34,184 nt of DNA, from positions 1 through 34,184 of the forward strand of contig JAISCU010000355.1 of NCBI GenBank assembly GCA_031265345.1, in the 5' to 3' direction. Both the position numbers and the translations under genes were made by a program. This DNA is from Bifidobacteriaceae bacterium. GTDB lineage: Bacteria; Actinomycetota; Actinomycetes; Actinomycetales; WQXJ01. Of this stretch, positions 9,036 to 15,932 are shown one piece after another; the stretch's first letter is position 1; each line of letters begins with the position of its first letter. The notes beneath the pieces were generated by a model. The model saw only the letters and a list, made by a program, of their open reading frames with translations. It did not search any database and had not been told where the DNA came from.

Positions 9036-9728
9036 TCAGTCGACAGCCGATGGGCGCCGGCCCGGAGGCCTGGGATTGTCCAGGGGTCCGCGACCGGCCT
9101 GGCTGATCATCTTCTGCAAGAGCTCCGACCAGACCCGCCGAGAGGCTGCCGTGTCTTCAAGCTCGGTTCGCTGGGCCCAGTGCCCGTACAGCACAATCAC
9201 GCCGCCAATCAGGCTCGCCACCTGGAGTTCCACCGCCAGCCGGTCCGCGGCCGGATAGCGCTGGCAGAGCTTGCCCGCCAGTCGGTCGATGATCTGCGAG
9301 AGTGCTTCTTGCACTATCGCCGCCACCCGTGGATCGGCCGGGCGACCCTCGCCGAAGGCCCCGGTCAGGCGGATCATCGGGCCGACCAGGTCGACCGAGT
9401 TCAAGACCGTCACCAAATCGCTGAACACACCGGCCCGCCAACTCGACTCCGCACAATGGGCGGCTTGGCCGTTCGGGACGCTCTCCTCGAAAGCCTGGAT
9501 CAGACCACTGACCATCCGCGTGCCGAGTTCGATGACCAGCGCGTCCATGGAAGAGAAATAGTTGAACACCGTCCGCCGTGAGACCTCGGCCTTGGCCGCG
9601 ACTTCGTCAACCGTGAAGCCGCCAGCCCCGCGTTCGTCCAGCAAACCGGTGGCGGCCGCGACAATTCTGGCGCGTCGGCGCTCCTTCGAGGCAGCCTCTC
9701 TCCCCGGTTCGGAGCCCGCCTCGTTCAT
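9036..9728 (-). CDS. TetR-family transcriptional regulator
   Basis: A 230-residue TetR-type repressor. The N-terminal helix-turn-helix is at about 20-65 (GFTVDEVAAKAEVSRRTVFNYFSSMDAL), and the all-helical C-terminal part would bind a ligand and dimerise. It is the first gene of a tetR-MMPL operon and most likely controls export of a compound it senses. No ribosome-binding site precedes the start; an ATG at 9728 is directly preceded by an in-frame GTG at 9731, and a sigma70-like promoter is placed so that transcription would begin at that GTG, so translation is probably leaderless. An overlapping inverted-repeat operator covers the promoter, consistent with self-repression. Confidence 0.92.
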   Translation of the reverse strand: MNEAGSEPGREAASKERRRARIVAAATGLLDERGAGGFTVDEVAAKAEVSRRTVFNYFSSMDALVIELGTRMVSGLIQAFEESVPNGQAAHCAESSWRAGVFSDLVTVLNSVDLVGPMIRLTGAFGEGRPADPRVAAIVQEALSQIIDRLAGKLCQRYPAADRLAVELQVASLIGGVIVLYGHWAQRTELEDTAASRRVWSELLQKMISQAGRGPLDNPRPPGRRPSAVD

Positions 9729-9736
9729 CACGCCAT

Positions 9737-9768
9737 TACACTAAGTGCAAAACTGCACAAAGTGCAAA
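9737..9768 (-). promoter_or_regulatory. tetR-MMPL promoter with overlapping TetR-type operator
   Basis: On the + strand GTGCA-AAAC-TGCAC-AAA-GTGCA (9745-9766) forms two interlocked inverted repeats that share the central TGCAC. Read on the minus strand this gives a -35 TTGCAC, an 18-bp spacer and -10 TAGTGT seven bases before the GTG at 9731. The operator lies across -35 and spacer, so bound TetR would block the polymerase. Sequence pattern is direct; binding by this TetR is inferred. Confidence 0.7.
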
Positions 9769-9782
9769 CTGGGCCAATCAGG

Positions 9783-10250
9783 TCAGCAGAGACCCACGCC
9801 GCCATCCCCGGATTGCATGACCCGCAGGACCGCGCCGATCCCGGTGACGAGGCATTGGAGTTCGTGATCGGTCAAGCGGACGGCGATGTCCTGCGGCGAT
9901 GGCTTGAGCGAGCTCAACAGTTCGCGCAGCGCCCTGCGCCCAAGATCGGTCGCCTCGGCCGGACGGCTGCGGCCGTCCAACGGGTCCAGGCCGCGTTTGA
10001 CCCATCCGCCCTGTTCCAGGCGGTCGATCAATCCGGTCATGGTCGAACGCGAGACGCCCATGGCGTCCGCCAACTGGCTCGACCGCATGGCCCCGTTCAG
10101 CGCCAGCAGCGCAACGACTTTGACTTGCTGCGGCGTCAGAACCGAACCGGTGCGAGCCGCGATCTGGGACCGCATGCCGACTTGCATGAGTTCGCCATGG
10201 AGCCGCCCGAGTTCCCGGAGCAGTTCCTCCCGCTGAGCATCTTCACTCAC
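9783..10250 (-). CDS. MarR-family transcriptional regulator
   Basis: A 155-residue winged-helix regulator of the MarR family. GTG 10250 is chosen because GAGGTG lies about five bases upstream; a longer frame to 10319 has no such site. Recognition region: LTPQQVKVVALLALNGAMRSSQLADAMGVSRSTMTGLIDRLEQGGWVKRGLDPLDGRSRP, quoted here as positions about 39-98, with the MGVSRSTMTGLIDRLE helix and the wing DPLDGRSRP. It is divergent from the RND transporter gene starting at 10391, an arrangement typical for a MarR repressor of a drug pump. Ligand unknown. Confidence 0.9.
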   Translation of the reverse strand: MSEDAQREELLRELGRLHGELMQVGMRSQIAARTGSVLTPQQVKVVALLALNGAMRSSQLADAMGVSRSTMTGLIDRLEQGGWVKRGLDPLDGRSRPAEATDLGRRALRELLSSLKPSPQDIAVRLTDHELQCLVTGIGAVLRVMQSGDGGVGLC

Positions 10251-10390
10251 GTCGCACCTCCGCTGAATCGTCACGCTATTCTCACATTCAGAATTGCTGC
10301 CAGAAGTAGTTCGCCCCACACGAACCGATATGCTTTGTGCGAAGCTAACTATCTCCCAACAAGCCCCTATCCTACCCGGAAGGTTCCCCC
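10251..10390. promoter_or_regulatory. Divergent marR / RND control region
   Basis: A 140-bp region between two divergent genes. It contains the palindrome ATTC-A-GAAT (10286-10294), a candidate MarR operator, and GGAAGG (10378-10383) seven bases before the GTG of the RND gene. A convincing -35/-10 pair was not identified. Confidence 0.45.
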
Positions 10391-13300
10391 GTGTTCCGAC
10401 TCGCCAGATTGTCCCTCCGCAACCGCGCCGTCGTGGCGCTCGCCACCATCGCCATCACGATCGGCGGCGTCTTCAGCCTCTTGTCGCTCAAGCAGGAACT
10501 GATCCCGTCGCTGGAGATCCCCATGGCAGCCGTGGTCGCCACCTATCCGGGCGCCAGCGCGGAGATCGTCGAGGACCAGGTCGCCACGCCGGTCGAGGGC
10601 GCGATCCGATCGGTCTCCGGCGTCGAGTCGGTCGAGACCACCTCGATGAACAACGTCGCCTTCTCGATGGTGTCCTTCCGCTACGGCACCGACATGGACG
10701 CCGCGAACCAGAAGCTCTCGACAGCCGTCACCCGCCTCGCCTCCAGCCTCCCGAGCGACTCGGAGACGCAGGTCATCACGGGTTCGATGGACGATTTCCC
10801 GGTCATCCAGCTAGCCGTCTCCGGCCGCGACGACAGCCCGGCCGATCCCGAGGAGCTCGCCCAAGCGGTCGACCAGACCTTGGTCCCGGAGCTCTCCCAG
10901 CTCCAGGGCGTGCGCTCGGTCGATGTCTCCGGCTACGAGCCGGAAGTGATCGAGATAGCGCTCGACTCGCAGGCCATGGCCGCCGCGGGCGTCAGCGCCA
11001 CCGCCGTCTCCGACGTGCTCAAGAACAACGGCCTGGCCTTCCCGGCCGGCACCGTCTCCGAGGGCGACCGGACGCTGACAGCCCAGCTCGGTTCACCCAT
11101 CACCTCCGTCGAGGAGTTGGCCGCGCTGCCGTTGGTGACATTGGACGATGCCGCCGCCCCGGCCGCAGCAGCTTCCCAGGCCGACGCCGCGGCATCGGCG
11201 GACCCGGCTACCCAGGCCGACCCGGCGGCATCGTCCACCGTGCCAACAGCCCCTACCCCGGTGGTGCTGGGCGACGTGGCGAGCGTGACCCAGGGCCCCG
11301 CCGAGGCGACCTCCTACGCGCGGATGGACGGTCGCGACGCGGTGGCCATAGCCGTGACCAAGACGCCGGACGCCAACACCGTGGAGATCTCGCACGCCGT
11401 CACCGACGCTGTCCAGGAGCTGTCCGAGGCCCTCGAGGCGGCGGGGCTCCAAGCCGACGTGGCCTTCGACCAGGCGCCCTTCATCGAGGAATCGGTGGCG
11501 GGCCTGGCCGAGGAAGGGCTGTTGGGCTTGGCGTTCGCCGTGGTGGTGATCCTGGTCTTCTTGCTGTCGGTTCGCTCGACGCTGGTCTCAGCGGTCTCCA
11601 TCCCCCTGTCGCTACTGGTCGCCTTCATCACCATGCAGGTCACCGGCGAGACGCTGAACATGCTCACTCTTGGGGCTCTGACCATAGCCATTGGTCGCGT
11701 GGTGGACGATTCGATCGTCGTGATCGAGAACATCAAACGGCACCTGACATATGGCGAGGCGAAGACGGCGGCGATCATCGGCGCCATCCGAGAGGTCGGC
11801 GGAGCCATCGCGGCCTCGACCGTCTGCACGGTGGCGGTGTTCGCGCCGATGGCGTTCGTGGGCGGAATGGTCGGCGAACTGTTCCGGCCCTTCGCGCTCA
11901 CAATCACCATCGCCCTGCTGGCGTCGCTGCTGGTGGCGCTGACCATAGTGCCGGTGCTCGCGTACTGGTTCGTCAAGACGCCGGTGGCCGTGGACGCCGC
12001 CTACCGCGACCGCGTGCGGGCCGAGGCGGAGGCCAAGGAGAAGCGCGGGCTGTGGCAGCGGGCCTACCTGCCGACCCTGCGCGGAGCCCTGGCGCATCCG
12101 GTGATCACAATCGTGGTCGCGGTCGGGTTGCTGGGTGGGACGCTGGCCCTGACGCCGCGGCTGGAGACCAACTTCCTGGGCGACATGGGCCAAGACACGG
12201 TCACCGTCACGGAGACCTTCGAGGCCGCCACGTCGCTGGAGACTCAGGACCAGGACGCTCGCCAGATCGAGGACGCGCTGTTGTCCCTGGACAGTGTCGC
12301 CAGTGTCCAGAGCACGGTTGGCGGCGGCGGGATGATGGGAATGATCAGCAGCTCCGCTCAATCCACCTTCGCGGTCACCCTCGAGTCCGGTTCCGACGCG
12401 GCCGACGCGCAGTCGGCCATCCGCGAGGCAGTGGCGGACCTGGGAGGCGAGGCCTCGACCGGCATCTCGGTCTCCGGAGCCGAGGCGATGATGGGCTCCA
12501 CCACGGTTGACCTGATCATCGAGGGAACCGATTCGGACTCGATCGACGAGGCCACCCGGATCGTGGACGAAAGGGTGCGGGCCGTCTCCGGCGCGGTCGA
12601 GGTCTCCAACTCCCTGACCGAGGCCACCCCGGCCGTGCAGATCACCGTTGACCGGGCAGCCGCCGCGTCGATGGGCATGACCGAGACCGCCGTCGAGGGC
12701 ATGGTCGCGGGGCTGATGACACCGTCCACCATCGGCACGCTCGAGGTCGGGTCCGGCCAGGTCGATGTCAAGCTCTCGCTGGGCCCTGGTCCGGCCACCA
12801 TCGAGGAGTTGCGGGAGTTGCCCCTGGGGGCCAGCCCGGCTGGCGTGCTGACCCTGGGCCAGCTCGCGGCAGTCGAGGAGGTCACGGTCCCGGCCGCTTT
12901 GTCGAGGGTCGACGGCCACCGTTCGGCCACCGTGTCCGTGACTCCCGAGAGCCAGGATTTGGGCGGGTTGTCCGGCCGCTTGACCGATGCCGTGGACGAG
13001 CTCGACCTGCCGCCCGGCGTCACGGTGGAGGTGGGCGGCGTGGCCGCCATGCAGGCGGACGCGTTCTCCGACCTGGGCTTGGCGTTGGTCCTGGCCATCG
13101 CGATCGTCTTCATAGTCATGGTGGCGACCTTCGGATCCCTGCTCCAGCCGTTCATCCTGCTGATCTCGATCCCCTTCGCCGCCACCGGCGCGCTGGCCGC
13201 CTTGCTTCTCAGCGGCACGCCCCTGGGCGCCGCCTCGCTCATGGGATTGTTGCTGTTGGTCGGGATAGTCGTATCGAACGCCATCGTGTTGATCGACCTG

Positions 13301-13660
13301 ATCAACCAGTATCGGCGCCGCGGGCGGCCGCTCGAGGAGGCCATCATCGAGGGCGCGCGCAAGCGCTTGCGGCCCATCATCATGACAGCGCTGGCAACCA
13401 TCTGCGCTCTGACGCCAATGGCGCTGGGCCTGACCGGCCAGGGCGGCTTCCTGTCGCAACCCCTCGCCCTGGTGGTGATCGGCGGCCTGGTCTCATCGAC
13501 GCTGCTGACTTTGATAGTGGTGCCAGTGCTGTACCGCTTCGAGGCGCGTGCCCATGATCGCCGCGAGGCCAGGCGCGAGACCCAGATGGCCGCCCGCCGA
13601 GCCGAGCTCCAGTCGGCCCTCGACGAGGCCGCCCCTGGCGCCCCGTCTCCTGCGGCCTGA
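10391..13660 (+). CDS. RND-superfamily (HAE1/AcrB-like) efflux transporter
   Basis: A 1089-residue transporter with the AcrB-like plan: a first helix (about 12-32), a large extracytoplasmic domain with the PGASAEIVEDQVATPVEGAI signature, six helices including the proton-relay GRVVDDSIVVIENIKRH (D439/D440), then a second half with the same order and the GIVVSNAIVLIDLINQYRRRG motif near residues 956-976. It starts at GTG 10391 after GGAAGG. The first loop contains an unusual Ala/Asp/Gln-rich linker (about 252-290, AAASQADAAASADPATQAD). No membrane-fusion or outer-membrane partner is nearby, as is usual for single-membrane actinobacteria. Regulation by the divergent MarR is likely. Substrate is unknown; drug, metal or lipid export are all possible. 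Confidence 0.92.
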   Translation: MFRLARLSLRNRAVVALATIAITIGGVFSLLSLKQELIPSLEIPMAAVVATYPGASAEIVEDQVATPVEGAIRSVSGVESVETTSMNNVAFSMVSFRYGTDMDAANQKLSTAVTRLASSLPSDSETQVITGSMDDFPVIQLAVSGRDDSPADPEELAQAVDQTLVPELSQLQGVRSVDVSGYEPEVIEIALDSQAMAAAGVSATAVSDVLKNNGLAFPAGTVSEGDRTLTAQLGSPITSVEELAALPLVTLDDAAAPAAAASQADAAASADPATQADPAASSTVPTAPTPVVLGDVASVTQGPAEATSYARMDGRDAVAIAVTKTPDANTVEISHAVTDAVQELSEALEAAGLQADVAFDQAPFIEESVAGLAEEGLLGLAFAVVVILVFLLSVRSTLVSAVSIPLSLLVAFITMQVTGETLNMLTLGALTIAIGRVVDDSIVVIENIKRHLTYGEAKTAAIIGAIREVGGAIAASTVCTVAVFAPMAFVGGMVGELFRPFALTITIALLASLLVALTIVPVLAYWFVKTPVAVDAAYRDRVRAEAEAKEKRGLWQRAYLPTLRGALAHPVITIVVAVGLLGGTLALTPRLETNFLGDMGQDTVTVTETFEAATSLETQDQDARQIEDALLSLDSVASVQSTVGGGGMMGMISSSAQSTFAVTLESGSDAADAQSAIREAVADLGGEASTGISVSGAEAMMGSTTVDLIIEGTDSDSIDEATRIVDERVRAVSGAVEVSNSLTEATPAVQITVDRAAAASMGMTETAVEGMVAGLMTPSTIGTLEVGSGQVDVKLSLGPGPATIEELRELPLGASPAGVLTLGQLAAVEEVTVPAALSRVDGHRSATVSVTPESQDLGGLSGRLTDAVDELDLPPGVTVEVGGVAAMQADAFSDLGLALVLAIAIVFIVMVATFGSLLQPFILLISIPFAATGALAALLLSGTPLGAASLMGLLLLVGIVVSNAIVLIDLINQYRRRGRPLEEAIIEGARKRLRPIIMTALATICALTPMALGLTGQGGFLSQPLALVVIGGLVSSTLLTLIVVPVLYRFEARAHDRREARRETQMAARRAELQSALDEAAPGAPSPAA

Positions 13661-13667
13661 CTGAGAT

Positions 13668-13682
13668 TGGGAACAGTTCCCA
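13668..13682. repeat. 15-bp palindrome after the RND gene
   Basis: TGGGAAC-A-GTTCCCA, a perfect palindrome eight bases past the RND stop. It is short for a terminator and has no T-run; it may be an operator or part of a transcript end. Role unknown. Confidence 0.4.
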
Positions 13683-13800
13683 GTTGGGTTCGCTCGCTAA
13701 ACGGGGACCAATCGCGGTGAGCCCCAATTGAGGCCTGTCCCTGATGCCGCTGGCCTTGGGAGCGCGGACGGGTCCGGGCCGGTCCCGGCAGGATGTGGCA

Positions 13801-14065
13801 GGAAAGGACAGGATCCCTGGCAGTCGCGCGCGAGTGTCAGGGATTGTGTCTTTCTTCGGGACGAGTTCTCATCGAGTGCCAGGGAATTTGTCTTTTCGGC
13901 TCCGGCCCCCGCCCCGCCGGGCGGCGGAATCCCAGGTCAGCCGGCCGCGCCCAAGAGGGCACGATTGAGAAAAGACACGATCCCTGACAGTCGATGAAAC
14001 GGGGCCTCCAGAAAAGACACAATCCCTGGCAGTCGGCACCGAGTGTCAGGGATCCTGTCTTTTTC
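13801..14065. repeat. Cluster of six copies of a 25-bp inverted-repeat arm
   Basis: Direct arms are at 13801-13826, 13969-13993 and 14011-14035 (best form GAAAAGACACAATCCCTG then GCAGTCG). Inverted arms are at 13831-13854, 13873-13897 and 14040-14065 (CGAGTGTCAGGGATT then GTGTCTTTTTC). Copies 1-2 and 5-6 face each other and would fold into stems of more than 20 bp with very short loops; copies 3 and 4 point away from each other. All direct arms end CAGTCG, whereas all inverted arms begin CGAGTG, so the two arm types differ at one fixed position. The T-rich outer end of the 3' arm makes these terminator-like. The cluster lies between two convergent genes. It is not a CRISPR: copies alternate in orientation and spacing is irregular. 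Confidence 0.85.
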
Positions 14066-14227
14066 GCCGCCTGTCCACTGCCCGTCCGCGGGTCGGCGGC
14101 ACGCGTCTGCCGGGCCACCACAGCCCCTCCCCGAGCGGACGGCATTGGGCCTTTCTCCAATTCGGTTCACTTCCCAAGCCGCTGGCTCAGTCACCACCTG
14201 GGCCTCCTGCGCCGAGAGCACAGGAGA

Positions 14228-14278
14228 GCCGGTCGCGGAACGCGGCGCCTGGCACCGCGTTCCGCGACCGGCTTCTTT
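14228..14278 (+). terminator. Strong Rho-independent-type terminator
   Basis: An 18-bp perfect inverted repeat (14228-14245 and 14255-14272, arms beginning GCCGGTCGCGG) with a nine-base loop, followed on the + strand by TTCTTT. It is oriented to stop + strand transcription before the convergent zinc-chaperone gene. A smaller CTCCTG/CAGGAG hairpin (14203-14226) precedes it directly. Confidence 0.75.
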
Positions 14279-14356
14279 CGGAGCGGCCCAGGGTAGTCAG
14301 CCGGAGAATGGAGAATCCGGCGGCACCTGCCAGCGGGCCGAGCCAAGCCTGTTCAA

Positions 14357-15700
14357 TCAGTCGTCATCATGGTCTTCGTCATGGTCCTCATCGCCGTGGT
14401 CGTGATCATGTTCGCCCGCTCCTTCGCCGGTCACGCCCGCGATCTCGTTGGGCACCACCGACAGCGCGCCGGACTTCCAAATCTGGCCGTCGCTCGGATC
14501 GACCACGTGAATGGCCTTGGCGGACGGGTCGGTGATGTACACCATGCCCTCGAGGACCGCCAGCCGGGGCCGTGGCGCCTGCCAATCCTCCGGCAACTCG
14601 AACGGATCGATGATCTGGTACGAGGCCGTCTCCACCCCGGCTGCCAAGTCGAGCACATGCAGCTTGCCGTCCGTGCCCAGGACCAGGCCGGCGGCATCGT
14701 CCGTGATCGCGAACCCGGCGTACGGGGTGCCCAGGTCGAGCGCCCGGACCGTGGCGGTGGCGGTGTCGACCAATGACACGCTGGTCGCGGGCGCCTCCGA
14801 ACCGGTCACGGCGTAGTTGCCGAGCAGGACCGGCGAGGCCTCGTTGCCCGCCATGGTGCTGATGCGCCCTTCAGGCGCCGGGGCGGGCGCGAACGTGATG
14901 GCGCCGTCGGCATAGATGATGGCGCCGCCTTCGCAGCCGAACCCGACGGCTTCGTCCGCCGCCACGGCCTCACCGTGGATGCCCGGGCATTGATCGGATT
15001 CGGCCACCTGTGCGTCCGACCCGTCCAGCACCACGATCCCGGTGCGCTCCGCCTCGGTCCCCCGGCTCGCCACCAACGTGCCGTCCGGCAGTGCCACGGC
15101 CACGCCATGGTGCGCCGCGGGCGAATCGTACTGACGGACCGGCTCGCCCAAATCGTCGGCTTCGAGGACCGTCACGTGGCCGGTGGCGTCATCGAACAAC
15201 GTGGTCAAGTCGTCGTGCGGCACCACATGGCCGGGCGCGGCGGCCTGAACCGCCAGCCCGTCCTCGAGCACTGGATCGGCCGCGTAGTAATGGGCATGGT
15301 CGCCGTGCGCGACCGCGAACACTCCCGTGTCGAGCAGTTTGAAACCGCCCTCGGTCGAGACGAAGACGTGGCGCTCGTCGCCCGCCGGATTGACGCGGTT
15401 GAAGCCGTCCAGCGGCAGATCGGCCACCAACTCCAAGCTGAGCGCGTCGATCACTTGCAAGCCGCCCTCATACGTGATCGTGAGGCGCGGTGCGGGGGCT
15501 GCCAACTCGGCGGCATCGGACTCGACGTGCTCGTCAGGCTCCGCTGTCGGCTCAAGGGATGGCGACGGCGACGCGGACGGAGAGGCCTCGGGGTTCTGGC
15601 CACAGGCGCTCAACCCGAGAGCGGCCAGGGCGGCGATCAGGACGGCGGCTTTGACGGACGCCTGGCGGCGGTCGCGCGAATTCGGGGCTGGAAGATGCAT
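14357..15700 (-). CDS. aztD: AztD-like zinc metallochaperone lipoprotein
   Basis: A 447-residue beta-propeller-type secreted protein of the AztD family, which binds zinc outside the membrane and hands it to an importer's binding protein. It begins at ATG 15700; the next 33 residues form a lipoprotein signal (KAAVLIAALAALGLSAC, lipid-bearing Cys33), then a Ser/Pro linker. Family landmarks include HGDHAHYYAADP, SPAAHHGVAVALPDGTLV, CPGIHGEAVAADEAVGFGC and RPRLAVLEGMVYITDPSA. The C-terminus ends in a His/Asp/Glu tail (HDHDHGDEDHDEDHDDD). A Zur-like box overlaps the promoter, so expression should rise when zinc is scarce. No zinc ABC importer adjoins it. Its best Shine-Dalgarno (AAAGGAG) is about 23 bases upstream, unusually far, so the start is not certain. 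Confidence 0.85.
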   Translation of the reverse strand: MHLPAPNSRDRRQASVKAAVLIAALAALGLSACGQNPEASPSASPSPSLEPTAEPDEHVESDAAELAAPAPRLTITYEGGLQVIDALSLELVADLPLDGFNRVNPAGDERHVFVSTEGGFKLLDTGVFAVAHGDHAHYYAADPVLEDGLAVQAAAPGHVVPHDDLTTLFDDATGHVTVLEADDLGEPVRQYDSPAAHHGVAVALPDGTLVASRGTEAERTGIVVLDGSDAQVAESDQCPGIHGEAVAADEAVGFGCEGGAIIYADGAITFAPAPAPEGRISTMAGNEASPVLLGNYAVTGSEAPATSVSLVDTATATVRALDLGTPYAGFAITDDAAGLVLGTDGKLHVLDLAAGVETASYQIIDPFELPEDWQAPRPRLAVLEGMVYITDPSAKAIHVVDPSDGQIWKSGALSVVPNEIAGVTGEGAGEHDHDHGDEDHDEDHDDD

Positions 15701-15748
15701 GGTTCGGTGCGAGGTGACTCGCGTCTCCTTTCGGTTGGACAACTTGGC

Positions 15749-15762
15749 GATCTCCGGAGATC
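15749..15762. repeat. 14-bp perfect palindrome in the aztD 5' leader
   Basis: GATCTCCGGAGATC, exactly self-complementary, near the expected transcript start of the zinc-chaperone mRNA. It could be a second operator or a 5' stabilising hairpin. Confidence 0.5.
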
Positions 15763-15769
15763 GAGCCAA

Positions 15770-15801
15770 AGCATAGCACGCTAACGATAATCATTCTCGC
15801 T
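15770..15801 (-). promoter_or_regulatory. Zur-like box and promoter of the zinc chaperone gene
   Basis: Read on the minus strand, GAGAATGATTATCG (complement of 15785-15798) matches the actinobacterial Zur/Fur pattern of an AATGATTNTC-type core. TATGCT (complement of 15770-15775) is a fair -10, and 17 bases upstream of it the -35 position falls inside the box, so a bound zinc-loaded Zur would block transcription. Assignment to Zur rather than Fur rests on the zinc-chaperone gene it precedes. Confidence 0.7.
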
Positions 15802-15932
15802 ATCGGCTTATGGTGGTCGCGGCAGCCGGGCCGTTGCCCGCCTGGAGGGTGGACGATGCCGCTCGGGCCTCTCGCAGCGCCCCGCCCGCGATGTCTGTCC
15901 TCGGGTTTGAAACGAAACTCCGTTCCCAGGTC

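Noticed and set aside
10294..12510. 738-codon open frame overlapping the RND gene in another frame
   Set aside because: Arg/Gly/Pro-rich with no family pattern; it is a high-GC shadow of the AcrB-like gene, which has full motifs.
11612..13459. 615-codon minus-strand open frame opposite the RND gene
   Set aside because: Gln/His/Arg-rich antisense shadow with no start signal or domain.
13801..14065. CRISPR array
   Set aside because: Repeats alternate in orientation, spacing ranges from a few bases to over 70, and no cas genes are present.
15701..15769. Longer start of the zinc chaperone at 15769
   Set aside because: It would place 23 extra polar residues before a normal lipoprotein signal and cover the leader palindrome; ATG 15700 gives a standard signal peptide.
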